The notes: generated by a model not told the origin, from the letters alone. A stretch of 64,000 nucleotides of DNA from Pardosa pseudoannulata (GCA_032207245.1 CM063508.1:125899728-125963727), one strand, 5' to 3'; numbered from the stretch's first letter, positions 1 to 11,079 are shown. Numbers and translations are program-made.

Positions 1-85
1 GGGGCGGCTAAGTACTATTTACCCGTAGGAATAGGGGATAATCAAATACTACACCTCACAGAGCCGGCTACAAGCCCCAGAACCG

Positions 86-89
<4 letters not shown>

Positions 90-141
<52 letters not shown>
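90..141. repeat. (TA)n microsatellite
   Basis: An uninterrupted run of alternating T and A. On its left is a short segment (1-89) carrying ACCGGC-type motifs (AACCGGC at 81, GAGCCGGC at 61). A similar AACCGGCC motif sits just before the (TA)n-bounded block near 61.09 kb. Confidence 0.95.
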
Positions 142-144
<3 letters not shown>

Positions 145-462
145 CTTATGTATTAGTATTCGGCCTATTGATGTTATTTCTAGTATTGTACCTTCCTGGT
201 TTTATTTTTCGAATCCAATGACTGTACTCTCGGCTAGCTTCACTGTTATCTTGTCACTTGGTATTATGGCCTGAAATGTTGCTTTTTCTTTTCTTTATAA
301 GGATTCTACAGTGTGTTAATTGCATAGATCACATCTTTCAGAAACTGTCCTTATATTTAGTAATGTTTGTGGGTACTGCCAATGAAATGCAATGTCATAA
401 AACCTTAAATGAAAAGAAATCAAAGTATAGAACTGAACTTTACTTTGTTTTGATTTCTCATA

Positions 463-465
<3 letters not shown>

Positions 466-530
<65 letters not shown>
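466..530. repeat. (TA)n microsatellite
   Basis: A pure TA run of about 65 bp. It ends directly at the ATG of the small open frame that follows, so that frame's start may be fortuitous. Confidence 0.95.
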
Positions 531-531
<1 letters not shown>

Positions 532-533
<2 letters not shown>

Positions 534-699
534 GGCTGGTTTTGGGTTATTAGTGACTTGCGTTAGTATTATTTATACTTGCCAGCTCGCACAATCTATT
601 TTGAATAAAAAAACAAAGCCTCGAAGAAGTCAAATCCCCGCAGACTTAAATAAAGTTTCTTTTCGGGGTGATGGACTTTATCTACGTACTCACGATGTG
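532..699 (+). CDS. weak candidate coding exon ending in a consensus splice donor
   Basis: A 56-codon open stretch begins at an ATG immediately after a (TA)n run. It ends exactly in phase 0 at a consensus donor, GTAAGTG at 700. The predicted peptide starts with a hydrophobic stretch (GFGLLVTCVSIIYTCQLA) followed by a basic patch (KKTKPRRSQ), as in a signal anchor or signal peptide. I do not recognise the protein. There is no obvious upstream promoter, and the frame stays open past the donor to 762, so a chance ORF remains likely. The donor match is seen directly; coding status is inference. Confidence 0.2.
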
Positions 700-1071
700 G
701 TAAGTGACTATATATCTGTCATCAACACGAATCCTGGTGCACCTGTTCTTCAGGATTCTTAATCTAAACAAGGCAACTATCACCATTGAAACAGCTACTA
801 ATATAGATGCAAAGTTGAACATTCTTTCTAACGCGTCTGTAATTATTATTTAAACTAAACCGAAATTTAATCCCGGACAGTATTTATTCAAAATCATTTT
901 GAGTGCATTATTACCAAAGACTGCACAATCTTCAACATTTTGTTTGAGAAAGAACTCTGACCACAACTCATTGGGATTATAATAAAAAGATCAATTCACC
1001 TAACCTTTGGCGAGGTAGTTAGAGTAATAGGAGCTGTTGATATAACCTCAATAACCGAGTATCACAACTAC

Positions 1072-1280
1072 TTGTAATATGATTGCATAGCGTCCATCAG
1101 GTAGCAAAGATAAATAATGATCTCCAGTTATTGGAACACACTGAACAATATCCACAAAAAAGGAACCTAATTGTATATTTTCAGTGATCTTTAGTGTTTG
1201 ATCCTCCTTTAAAGTAAGGCAAGTGATCTGCAGACCACCTGCCTTACCTAAAACGTGATAATTTTCATCTACCACTTTAA
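1072..1280 (-). CDS. candidate internal exon of an unidentified gene
   Basis: On the minus strand a stop-free frame of about 70 codons is bounded by a plausible acceptor (pyrimidine-rich TTTTCCCAG just above 1280) and a plausible donor (CAA|GTAGTT at 1072/1071). The peptide contains NYHVLGKAGGLQITC, then ENIQLGSFFVDIVQC, PITGDHYLSLLPDGRY and AIILQ. Its composition is balanced, unlike the low-complexity frames elsewhere in the window, and the alternating hydrophobic pattern suggests beta-strands. I cannot assign a family. No companion exon was recognised nearby. It could equally be a decayed fragment of a gene or element. Confidence 0.3.
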
Positions 1281-1289
1281 CTGGGAAAA

Positions 1290-2455
1290 CTGAATTTTAT
1301 CAATCTACCAGCCAGCAAGAGCAACTCCCATGGGAGCTAGCGTAACAAGGATCATTGGGTCGGAAGACCGTAAATTTTTGTTTTTCTGTAAATTTTAGTA
1401 GGATACTTATTTTACAGGGGAATAAAATAGAGCGTAGTAAATAGCCCTATTCATTTCACTGCGCACATCACGCTGAATTTATTTTGATAGGGAAAAAGGT
1501 TCTGTTGAATCCACCAGAGTTAATAGCTCTAGTGGTTTCAACAATTATTTTGTACTGGCTCTAATTGCTTGGTGGGTTTTCGGCGCTAGTACAGAAGAGC
1601 TAATAGATCAATATCTAAGGTTTAAGTTGATTCAGAACGGCTACGGATATTTATCTCATCAGCGAGATTCAAATTCGCGAACTCTAGCATTATCCGACAA
1701 TGTTCGACCTACTGTGAAATTGCATACCTGAACTTGAAGTTGTGTAGTCTGAAAGAGAATGTTTTACGAAAACTCATCTTTTTCAAATTCGATCGTCGTG
1801 TGGAATATTTAGAAGCACTTTTAGACATACGTAATGCCGACCTCTCCGTATATCTATAGAAAAGAAATTAGGTAATCATTACAAGTGACTTATATCCAGC
1901 TAGGTGGTGATGCACGAATCTTCTCCACTCTCCTATCATATTATTTACACAGACAAAATATGTTATGCCGAAAACAAGAAAAAATACTTTTTAGTGTTAC
2001 TGAATATAAATTTAAAAAAATTAAATCTTATTTTGAAAGAAAAGTTTTTATGCATCACTTATCCATGGTATAGTTTTGTCTACTTTTACTTCAGTTTTTT
2101 GCATGGAAAGATTATTAACATGACGTGTTTCGGTTATTACTCCCCGCATGAATTGGCTTTGCTATCTTCCTAATAGCTTCAAATGAAGGATGAGAAAGAA
2201 TCTCCGAAATATAATTACTTTTTATCTTAAAGTGGAAGTTTCTGAATTAGTTTGGTTATTCTGAATCACTTGGTTTGTTAGAGTAGAAATATTTTTTATA
2301 ATTAGTACTTTTGTCAATGTTTTTCATAAACTTTTTAACCGTTTAATCCGTTTTATGAATTCTAAAATTTCTATTTACGTAAATTCCCTGGCCTTTTCCC
2401 CCTTCATCCTCATTTGGGCATATATGACTTTTTGGAAAATTTCTCTCATTTGGCT
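1290..2455. other. no recognisable feature
   Basis: Mixed AT-rich sequence with only short frames on either strand, and no convincing splice-bounded exon, repeat unit or RNA motif. The two overlapping frames near 1885-2173 are Phe/Tyr/Lys-rich, as expected from AT-rich noncoding DNA. Confidence 0.5.
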
Positions 2456-2460
2456 GTTAA

Positions 2461-2606
2461 ATGATGGCCGAATATGCGGGGCGCTATTCGCAGGTTCGAA
2501 TTCCCCTGTTGGCATGAATGTTCGTAGGCTCTTAGCAGTAGGTCCTGGTCTCATAAGCAACCGTGTAACAAAACAATAAGACTGTAGCGTTCCAAGTCTG
2601 TCAACC
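2461..2606 (+). mobile_element. tRNA-derived SINE, family A, diverged copy
   Basis: The head reads GATGGCCGAATATGCGGGG and then a B-box-like GGTTCGAATTCCCC, the arrangement of an RNA polymerase III promoter derived from a tRNA. The body carries the family landmarks TTAGCAGTAGGTCCTGGTCTC and GACTGTAGCGTTCCAA, matching the better-preserved copies near 50.9 and 52.1 kb. The open frames here on both strands are by-products of the SINE. Confidence 0.8.
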
Positions 2607-2609
2607 TCT

Positions 2610-3150
2610 CATTTCGTTTTTTCCCCTCAGATTTTACCCCATGGATTGTTACGGGAACAGGCCAGATTCATCCTTTTTGTTTAGTACTGTATGCAACAAT
2701 ATTTATTGCATGAATTATGTCTTTATTGTAACTACTTTTCTAGCTGCTTTTCTGTTAAAGGCTACGAGTTATTGTTGAGTTCTAGCATTTCTTGTCTGAA
2801 ATGCAAAAAATGTAAATAATAATAGAAACAGTATTCCTCTTTGTTTCAAAATTTCATTAATTAAATTACAGTATAGCTTTAGGAGTTATTACTTGCATTT
2901 ATAAATACACAAATGTCCTTCCTTAAAGTTTTTGATAAACGTTTTATTTTAACTGAGAAGCACCTTAAAATTGTAAGTTGTCACATTGTGTATTGCAAAA
3001 ATATGTACCGACTACTTTTAACCATTTAAGCCTAGCTTCACATTTTTCACAGATAAAAAGTAGTTTCTAGAATGTTTATAGATCCTCCGAACGAATTTTT
3101 GTTTTCGGCGAAGGTTTATTGCAAATTTATAAAACAATATAACAAACTTT
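2610..3150. other. no recognisable feature
   Basis: AT-rich DNA without tandem structure or plausible coding frames. Confidence 0.5.
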
Positions 3151-3265
3151 CGAGTATCAGATATTATTTATAATTTTGTCATTAAGATCGACATTTTATG
3201 ATTTTTCAGGCCTCGCTTATAAGTTTCATTTTTAGGCAGGTACATTGGCTAAAATCAAGTCAAAT
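3151..3265. repeat. direct duplication, copy 1
   Basis: The segment around GAGTATCAGATATTATTTAT recurs about 367 bp downstream (3518-3625). The order of motifs is conserved: TTTTGTCATT, TGATTTTTC, CCTCG, AGGTACAT, GAAATCA-like. The copies have diverged but align along most of their length. Confidence 0.75.
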
Positions 3266-3517
3266 AGTTTTATCTATTTTAAGGCTTCACTTTACTCTAT
3301 TGCGTTTACATATGATACCAAATTATACTCATATCACCAAGTACTTCTTTTTTTTTAGATTTAAAGTTCTTTTTTTTATATAATGAATTTTTTACAAGTT
3401 CTTTAATATCGTTGTATCTTTCAAAAAAGGAATTAAATTTTGCCAATCTAAATGGTAAATTTTTTAATGTAAGAGTATAAGGTAGAGGACATTCCTGCAA
3501 ATGATCTTCCTAATTTT

Positions 3518-3625
3518 TGAGTATCAGATATTATTTATAATTTTGTCATTTGGATTTATATTTTGTGATTTTTCGGACCTCGAACTTGAATTTATTCGTG
3601 AGGTACATCGACTGAAATCATGACC
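3518..3625. repeat. direct duplication, copy 2
   Basis: Second copy of the segment at 3151. The opening 20-odd bases are nearly identical; the rest has diverged by substitutions and small indels. Confidence 0.75.
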
Positions 3626-3684
3626 AATATATGCTTCAACTAGAAAGGGTTACTTTCTGAAAGTTCTTTAACATTCTATAATGT

Positions 3685-3830
3685 AAGATTTCTCAAAGTA
3701 TGTTCCGCGGAACCCTAGGTGGCTAGGGCAGGGAACAAATCTCCAGGGATTCCTCGAAAATTTTTAAGCACCATCGAAATAAAAAAAAAAAAGAAATCGT
3801 ATATTCGTTCTATAATTTTTCCCTAATCCT
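3685..3830 (+). mobile_element. hAT-type terminal fragment (family with GCGGAACCCTAGG end)
   Basis: TTTCTCAAAGTATGTTCCGCGGAACCCTAGG closely matches the terminus at 36431 and the inverted end at 39848. The 'TTCTCAAA ... GGAACCCT' arrangement is typical of hAT ends. No opposite end was found, so this is probably a truncated copy. Confidence 0.5.
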
Positions 3831-3899
3831 TTCCCTAGAATTAATAATAGTAATTATTACGAAAGAAGCGCACAAAATAAGGAACAGAAAAGCTATGTG

Positions 3900-5200
3900 A
3901 CAATGAGTCAATTTAGTGTTTATGTTTATATTTAATTAAAAGGCTAACAATTTACCGTTAGTTTCTCCTTAAATAAATTTTATTTCGGGGTCTTCCCTTG
4001 ATATGTATGTCTATAAAAAGTTAAGAGTACCACTGCTATAATGTTTAAATTACAGCTGGTCACTAATGAGAATAGGCTGTAATGTTCAAAATCGTTTTAA
4101 ATTTCATATTCAATTTTTTTCTGTGAAGTCTATAATAATTTAATCATATATTCATCAATTTATATTCGACAGAAATAACTCGGTGCATGAATGGGTTAAA
4201 ATTTAAATTACCCTGAACTCATGAAGTCTTACCTATTTAAAAATGATTAGTTAAATAAAACAAAATCTATCCGTAAGTCCCATGTATCGATAAACTATGC
4301 TTATTTTCAACGAACAGTAAAATGTGGACTCTCAGGTAGTTCTGTTCTGCCCATTCTATTTTCTGTGAGTTCTGTGGAAATTTACTGTTGCTGAAATTTA
4401 AAGTCGTCTTTTACCTAGTTGTACGGGAACATCAGCTTCAGCCTACGACTTGAGGCTCATTCCGCTTTCGTTTTTAATTTGTTATTAATATGCAGCCTGT
4501 ATGGAAAAAGCGTTAGGAAACTTTTTCTTCCATATTCACGTTGCTGCTGCTGTGTGTACCAGATCTAGTTTTTAATACGTCCAGCAAGCAAAAGCAGTTT
4601 TCGATAGCTGCGGAAAGAGCATGCTTAAATAGGTTAAGTTGATAGCGAGGCGAGCAGAAATCGCGAGCTTTTCAAGCGAAAAGAATACAATTTCGTCATT
4701 GTGACAAATGTTGCGCCACTTATCATTTTTTTCCCCTTCCATTTCACTTTTGTTCTTGTTGACTTCAGCCTCGCAAATGCTTTGTGTGCCGTACTGTGAT
4801 AGGATCTTGTTATAGATATCTATCTTTTCTAATCGGGTTCCTTGAAAGTTTCCCTGTTATTCTAACCTTCCGTTATAGAACTTTCGCTTCGCCTTGCTTT
4901 CTTTTTTCGTAATGCCATTATTTAATCGCTAGTAGTTCTTGTAGTTATATATTAAGGAAGATGCTCAAGGTTTATTTAGTATTCAAAAATGGATTTTTTT
5001 AAATGTCTTTATCCCCAAATCTCTTGATGAACCAGTTTAAAATGGGTTGGATAATTAAATGATTTATGCTGTAAATTAATGGATTAATATGTCTGGTACC
5101 TTTAAACGTTACAAAATCGAACCTACCTGGCATAACCTAAGGGTAGTAGTATCTTTCGAGAATATAAACTTTCATATATATATTTTTTATTATTATTCAT
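3900..5200. other. no recognisable feature
   Basis: AT-rich. A slightly less AT-rich patch lies at 4430-4930, with GCTGCTGCTG and several CpGs, but it has no coding frame, tandem repeat or defined promoter element. Confidence 0.45.
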
Positions 5201-5224
5201 CATAATGCTGAGTAGTTTTATCTA

Positions 5225-5404
5225 AAAATTTCTGATAAGTTTAAACTAATTTGTGAAGCGCAATAACCGTGTCGTTCTCTTAAATCAAGCGATTCGGAAC
5301 ATTTTCATTACATTAACTAAACTTTCTCTGTCTTAATGAAACTGTTATGAGTCGTTTAATTTAGGATGCGCATCACAAATTAGTTTAAACTCATCAGAAA
5401 TTTT
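5225..5404. repeat. inverted-repeat (foldback) element, 37 bp arms
   Basis: The arm at 5225-5261 (AAAATTTCTGAT...AATTTGTGAAGCGC) is matched in reverse complement by 5368-5404 with two visible mismatches. The loop is about 106 bp. Weaker complementarity continues outward on both sides (GCTGAGTAG... against the complement of ...AACTAAGCAC). It could be a small MITE or the decayed ends of a DNA transposon. No target-site duplication is evident. Confidence 0.7.
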
Positions 5405-5429
5405 AAAGATGAGCCAACTAAGCACTAAA

Positions 5430-7030
5430 AAGTAAAACTGTGCTCCTTTTAGAATGAATTTTTTTTCAAGTTGTTTAATAACACTTTAAAAAATATTAAT
5501 TTCAAATAATATATTTTTTAAAATAACAGGAAATATACACCAAAGGGAAAAATATGAATTATTCTTACTAAATAATTTTTGATGTATGGGTATTATACAC
5601 TAATTTTTTATATCAAATTAAAAATAAAATATGTGCTTAGTCTACTTAAATTGTAAAAGTAAGCATTGTTTTAATATCTAAAAAAAATTAAAGCTATTAT
5701 AAAATTGAAAACTAAAGTTAGCATTTATTATGCTACAAAATGAAATATATCCCACATATCAATATATTTCTAGTTCACAGTATAAAAACGATAACTGGTT
5801 TATGTTTTATATAAAAATTTAGTTTCTAACGTATTACAAAAGTTACTTTGCTGGTAAGTAGATTTCTATGTTTTTCTCTTTGTGTAGAGTTTTATTTAAT
5901 GTATTTCTTCATATAACAAAACTAAATGGTATTTATCAAGTTAGAGTTTTAATGATCTAGGACTATTATTCTAAGTAGAGCAGAACTTTTTATTTTATAT
6001 GGAATCAAAAATAGGCAGTTATAATAAAGGCTTTTTATCTCGAGAGGCATTGCGACCCCTTAATTTTTGAAACCCCGAGACTCCTTGTATCCGTAAAATG
6101 TATCAACACGTTTCTTTTAGTACGGCCTTCAGGTGTTTTCAGTTTGGAAACAGCATTTTCTATGTTATATTATTCGTTTCCTAGTTGAAAAATCTGTATT
6201 GAGTAGTTTTCACTTTGGATTCAGTTTATCATTCTTTTACGCGGATTTCTCGTTTGATACCTAAGAAGCTTCACCCGATTAAAGACCTTCGGTTGGAAAA
6301 TATTCTCTGTTAACAAGAAATCAGCTCATTCATCAGGAGAAAAGAAATGAAACTGAATCCGTTTATTTTCCAACACTTACAGTTTGACGTGAGATAAGGC
6401 TTTTAGTCTCCAAAACTTACCCATGGTTTAGGCGGTAGTAGTGGAAAACGCAATCTCCATCTGCTTATTCTAATTCTCCAGCTCGTGCTTTCATTCATGG
6501 CAGCACAGTTAAAGCGAGAGAAAAGAAATAAAACGGAAAGTGAATTCATATTCGTGCTTGAGATTGTGCCGTTGCTTAGTGATGGGTGCCATCACTCACC
6601 AGCGTCCGTCATAACAATTCCTTGCAAAACCGTGACAAACAGTCATATTTTTCGGCGTCTACATGACAAATTAACATAATGCGTATTCATCCCCCTCGCA
6701 AATCTGAATAAATATCCCTTTGCAATTAATCTCACACTTGCCGCACACGTTGAAAAGAGCTCTAACTCCGATCCATTGTCTCCTGTCCCTAAACTAGATC
6801 TGTCAGTTCTCGCTGACGGTCTTTTTCACTGAATTAAATTTATATCCTAACCCAAATTCGAGCGCCACAATGGCTTTCCCATTATCCGACATTGGTGGGC
6901 GGACTTGGTGCAGCTTTTTTTTCTCCCCCCGCCTTTTTGTATGCGTATATATGTGTTTTATCAACCCAGTGTTTTTTTTATTTTCTGAGAATGACATGCT
7001 GTCGTAGCTCTCAGACATCCGTCGCGTATT
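5430..7030. other. no recognisable feature; overlapping frames judged noncoding
   Basis: 5.43-6.05 kb is extremely AT-rich. 6.05-7.03 kb is more balanced and has several short frames on both strands. They overlap each other in opposite directions, and none shows domain-like composition or paired splice sites. Confidence 0.4.
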
Positions 7031-8150
7031 GTGTCCGTCTTCGTTTCCGAATGGATGCTCTGGTCTCTGGACGCGTGACTTCACGCAGTGTCTCTACTGT
7101 ACATTATACCGCGTTAGATATCATTCAGAAACACTACTTGCTTAGTCTGTTTGAAACACTAGGATTAGACATACATGTGACTTGAGTTATAAAAATCGGA
7201 ACTAATTTTTCCTTTAAGGTGAGCCGAACGGTGACCGAATAGATAGATCGTTGTTCTTAGGTACTGTAGTTCATGTGTTCGAATCCCATTGCTAGCATTT
7301 GTGTTCATTTGTGTCCGTCTTCATTTCCGAATGGATGCTCTGGTCTCTGGACGCGTGACTTCACGCAGTGTCTCTACTGTACATTATACCGCGTTAGATA
7401 TCATTCAGAAACACTACTTGCTTAGTCTGTTTGAAACACTAGGATTAGACATACATGTGACTTGAGTTATAAAAATCGGAACTAATTTTTCCTTTAAGGT
7501 GAGCCGAACGGTGACCGAATAGATAGATCGTTGTTCTTAGGTACTGTAGTTCATGTGTTCGAATCCCATTGCTAGCATTTGTGTTCATTTGTGTCCGTCT
7601 TCATTTCCGAATGGATGCTCTGGTCTCTGGACGCGTGACTTCACGCAGTGTCTCTACTGTACATTATACCGCGTTAGATATCATTCAGAAACACTACTTG
7701 CTTAGTCTGTTTGAAACACTAGGGTGAGACATACTTGTGACTTGAGTTATAAAAATCGGAACTAATTTTTCTTTTAAGGTGAGCCGAACGGTGACCGAAT
7801 AGATAGATCGTTGTTCTTAGGTACTGTAGTTCATGTGTTCGAATCCCATTGCTAGCATTTGTGTTCATTTGTGTCCGTCTTCATTTCCGAATGGATGCTC
7901 TGGTCTCTGGACGCGTGACTTCACGCAGTGTCTCTACTGTACATTATACCGCGTTAGATATCATTCAGAAACACTACTTGCTTAGTCTGTTTGAAACACT
8001 AGGATTAGACATACATGTGACTTGAGTTATAAAAATCGGAACTAATTTTTCTTTTAAGGTGAGCCGAACGGTGACCGAATAGATAGATCGTTGCTCTTAG
8101 GTACTGCAGTTCATATGTTCGAATCCCATTGCTAGTATTAGTGTCCGTAG
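7031..8150 (+). repeat. 280-bp x 4 tandem array built from a SINE head and its flank
   Basis: Four near-identical units start at 7031, 7311, 7591 and 7871, exactly 280 bp apart, each opening GTGTCCGTCTTC. Each unit carries about 170 bp of unique sequence (GGATGCTCTGGTCTCTGG...) followed by a tRNA-like SINE head (GTGACCGAATAGATAGATCG ... TGTTCGAATCCCATTGC). Only the last unit continues into the rest of the SINE. Units differ by a handful of substitutions, for example CTTCG against CTTCA and AGGATTAG against AGGGTGAG, so the amplification is relatively young. Confidence 0.95.
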
Positions 8151-8238
8151 CCGTTAGGAACTGACTTTAAGCAGTAGGTCCTGTTTTTACTAGCCCGATT
8201 AAAGTAGCAAAACGGTATACCGTAACGCTCCAAACTAT
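8068..8238 (+). mobile_element. tRNA-derived SINE, family A, founder copy at the array edge
   Basis: The head GTGACCGAATAGATAG and the B box TTCGAATCCC are followed by the family A body: GTGTCCGTAGCCGTTAGGAA, TTTAAGCAGTAGGTCCTG and ACCGTAACGCTCCAAA. The head is shared with every unit of the 280 bp array; the body occurs only here. This copy is therefore probably the source from which the array grew. Confidence 0.85.
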
Positions 8239-8277
8239 TTAAGGTGCTTGTACTTGCCATAACGGATTTCTCTAGCT

Positions 8278-9225
8278 CATTGGTGGGCAAAAACCGGCCC
8301 GCTGGCTGGATCCGGCCCTCTTGCTTACTTTATCCGGCCCGTTGAAAAATCCTGCATGCAATTTTTTAAATCTCTTATATGCGATTTTGTTGAAATCAAC
8401 ATTATTTGTATGCGTATAAATAATGAAAAATATATAAGTAATAGAGAGTATTATAATTTATACAGCTATAACCATATCCCTACTTTAATGTATGCAACAT
8501 ATATTCTCTCATAAAGCGTGTAGCCGGCTTACTACATAGAATTGAACGTACACTCCTCTCACTCTTCGAGGGACGACAGACCGCAGCTTGCGTATTGTTT
8601 ATTTTGATTTAGCACTAGTCGCATACTGGTCATTCCTTTTGAGACTAATGTGTGTTATTTTGCAATAATAATAATAAATTGAAAAAGTGGACTTTTTGTA
8701 GGTAAAATTTTAAAACATTGGTTTTATTTCATTGTAATAAGTAAATAAATGTATTGGTAGGCCTTTATAAAAAGAGTCAATCTAAAAGAAGAAAAGTTGA
8801 TTTGGAGTGCAGAAATTTCAATGAAGCATGGACGGTAAAATACCTTTTTACAAACATTGATAAGAAAGCAATTTGTTCAGTTTGCCAGGAAACAATTGCT
8901 GTTTTCAAGGAATACAATTAAACAGGCATTTTAAATCAAAACATCCAAAATATGCATCGCATTCTTTAAAAGAACTTCAAATTGTAATTTAAAGTGCAGT
9001 AAGACAATTTATTATTACTATTGTCTTTTATTAACTGTCAAATTTCTCTTTTCAAATGTTTTAAAATGATACTTAGTGTTTTTGTCAAAAAAATTTCTTG
9101 GGCAGGGAAAAAACTCCACCCAAAACATTCGCGTGTGCACAGCTTACGCGGTATAGTCCTCCGGTCTGGGAGACATTTTGAAAATTTCATTTTGGTCCGC
9201 GCTTAAAAGTATTTGCCCACCCCTG
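8278..9225 (+). mobile_element. hAT deletion derivative with intact ends and 8-bp target duplication
   Basis: The left end CATTGGTGGGCAAA and the right end TTTGCCCACCCCTG are inverted repeats, and both ends carry subterminal GGCCCGC/GGTCCGCGC motifs. The element is flanked by perfect 8-bp direct repeats CTCTAGCT (8270-8277 and 9226-9233), the hallmark of hAT transposition. At 948 bp it is far shorter than an autonomous hAT. It retains only a remnant of the transposase N-terminus, annotated separately. It lies about 40 bp downstream of a SINE. Confidence 0.93.
8775..8965 (+). pseudogene. hAT transposase N-terminal relic with BED-type zinc finger
   Basis: Reading from 8775 gives KRRKVDLECRNFNEAWTVKY, then CSVCQETIAVFKEYN. 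After a one-base deletion near 8920 the next frame gives LNRHFKSKHPKYA. The C-x2-C ... H-x4-H arrangement is that of the BED zinc finger. The sequence resembles the N-terminus of GTF2IRD2/SCAND3/ZBED-like hAT transposases, by family knowledge. The frameshift and the absence of the catalytic and dimerisation regions mean it is dead. It sits inside the intact-ended hAT element at 8278-9225. Confidence 0.85.
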
Positions 9226-9346
9226 CTCTAGCTCCATGTTAATCACTGTGGTATACTATGGAATAGATTCTAATCTATTTAGGAAATAAAATTAAGCTTA
9301 TTTTGTCTGATAATCAGATTATGGACAAAGATCAATACTAACTTTC

Positions 9347-9840
9347 ACATTACCCTATACTTAATAAAGTGTTAAAAATCCAGAATTGCCTAAAATGTAC
9401 TGTAAACTTTTATGTTTAATAATAAGTCGCCATACACTTCCCTAACTATAAATGTGCTGTGGAATTAGACCTTGGTATTTTTCCATGAATTGTTAAATTA
9501 ATGTTGAATTAATGTTAAAATAGAAGATTGTGTATTTTTCTCGAGAACAGTTGTGTTTTTAATACTAAATTATCGGCGCTATAAATATACTTTTACATTA
9601 CCCTATACTTAATAAATAAAGTGTTAAAAATCCAGGATTACCTAAAATGTATTGTAGACTTTTATGTCTAATAATAAGTCGCAATACACTTCCCTAACTA
9701 TAAATTTGCTGTGGAATTAGACCTTGGTATTTTGCCATGAATTGTTAAATTAATGTTGAATTAATGTTAAAATAGGAGATTGTGTATTTTTCTCGAGAAC
9801 AGTTGTGTTTTTAATACTAAATTATCGGCGCTATAAATAT
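9347..9840. repeat. 248-bp tandem duplication
   Basis: Two adjacent copies (9347-9594, 9595-9840) both run from ACATTACCCTATACTTAATAAA to TTATCGGCGCTATAAATAT. Differences are few: single substitutions such as CCAGAATTG against CCAGGATTA, plus a small AATA insertion. This points to a recent duplication. Confidence 0.93.
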
Positions 9841-10162
9841 AAAAATGTAAAAAGAAAATATTGCTGTGGCTTAAATAACTATTTTTTAAAGTACTCCTCC
9901 AGGTCGATGGTGTTTTTCTCATCTACTACTTCCTGCTTTCGTATGTCTAGCAATCTTATATAATCTCAGTTTAACGATCTAAGCGAGATATTTTTCTTGT
10001 GTGTTCAGCTGACCGTTTTAAACATACTTGCAAATGGATAACAGGTATGAATTAGATTAAAAACAATACTGATAAAACCCTAGTTATAAACGTAATAAAT
10101 CTTATTCTATGAGGAGCTGTTTATAAGAATTCATTATTCAGTTCTGTGCCGGGTATGTGACA

Positions 10163-10248
10163 ATAAAGGCCAAAACCATTAACGGGAAATTTTTGTTGCT
10201 GGCATGCATCCGTAAACGTGTGCTATTATTATTTCTTAAAGCGGATGT
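10163..10248. repeat. diverged direct repeat, copy 1
   Basis: AATAAAGGCCAAAACCATTAAC...GCATGC...AAACG...GCGGATGT recurs at 10478-10560 in the same order and orientation, with moderate divergence. Confidence 0.7.
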
Positions 10249-10477
10249 TAGCACTCTTATTTTAAGACAAATCTTTAAAACACTTGACTTCATGCAGCTC
10301 GCTTGATTCATGCGATCTTTTTAAAATATTCTCATTAGGCAGCTAAATACAGCCATTCGTATAAACGTTGCAGCTACGCAGTTTTTAATCTTTACTGTTT
10401 TTGGATTGAATGGTCCGTGTGATGAGTAGATTTTAATATTCTGTAATATGTTCTCCGACGTCAAATGTGTGTTATAA

Positions 10478-10560
10478 TAATAAAGGCCAAAACCATTTAC
10501 TGGAAATTTTTTGTTCCGTCGCATGCACTCTTAAACGTTATCATTTCTTGGAGCGGATGT
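10478..10560. repeat. diverged direct repeat, copy 2
   Basis: Same motif order as 10163-10248, about 315 bp downstream. A short frame read across it is not considered coding. Confidence 0.7.
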
Positions 10561-10564
10561 AGTG

Positions 10565-10945
10565 CATTTATATTATGCTTTACTGTTTCATTACGGTTTA
10601 TATATTTCTTTCTAGTGTTAATACACCAAAGAAAACAGCGAATGGATATTTGTGATGTTGCCATCTAGATCGTAATATGAGGTGGAAAAAATGATCAAGA
10701 AAACAATGGGAATGATCCGACTTTAATGGTTTAAAAATTTAAAGAAATCTTCTATAAGGGATCTGTTAGCTTTCCAATTGATAAAAAAGTAAACACAATA
10801 AACCTCATATTCAATCCTCTATAACTTAAATAATATATATTTACAAAAATGATATGTTTATTGAATATTAATCTTATCTTTCTCTTAACAGGGAATTTTT
10901 TAAATATTAAAATTTCAATGATTGACTTATATTGTCGCATAAAGA
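10565..10945. other. no recognisable feature
   Basis: AT-rich, with short opposite-strand frames only. Confidence 0.5.
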
Positions 10946-10949
10946 AACT

Positions 10950-11035
10950 TCGCCAACGAGCTCAGTGGCTGAATGGTCAGAGCACGAGATCCAGACCCAA
11001 AGTTTATGGGTTCATTGCTCGCCATGGCGATTGAT
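10950..11035 (+). mobile_element. tRNA-like SINE head, family E
   Basis: GAGCTCAGTGGCTGAATGG followed by TCAGAGCA gives an A-box-like block. A degenerate B box (GGGTTCATTGC) follows about 45 bp later. No second copy of the complete unit was recognised in the window. It could instead be a decayed tRNA gene, but the arms do not pair cleanly. Confidence 0.45.
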
Positions 11036-11079
11036 CCAAAGTTTGGATTTTCAATTTTAAAATGTTATTTGTTGTTACC

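Noticed and set aside
6803..7185. Frames of 93 (-) and 97 (+) codons
   Set aside because: They overlap each other and run into the 280-bp tandem array; no domain is visible.
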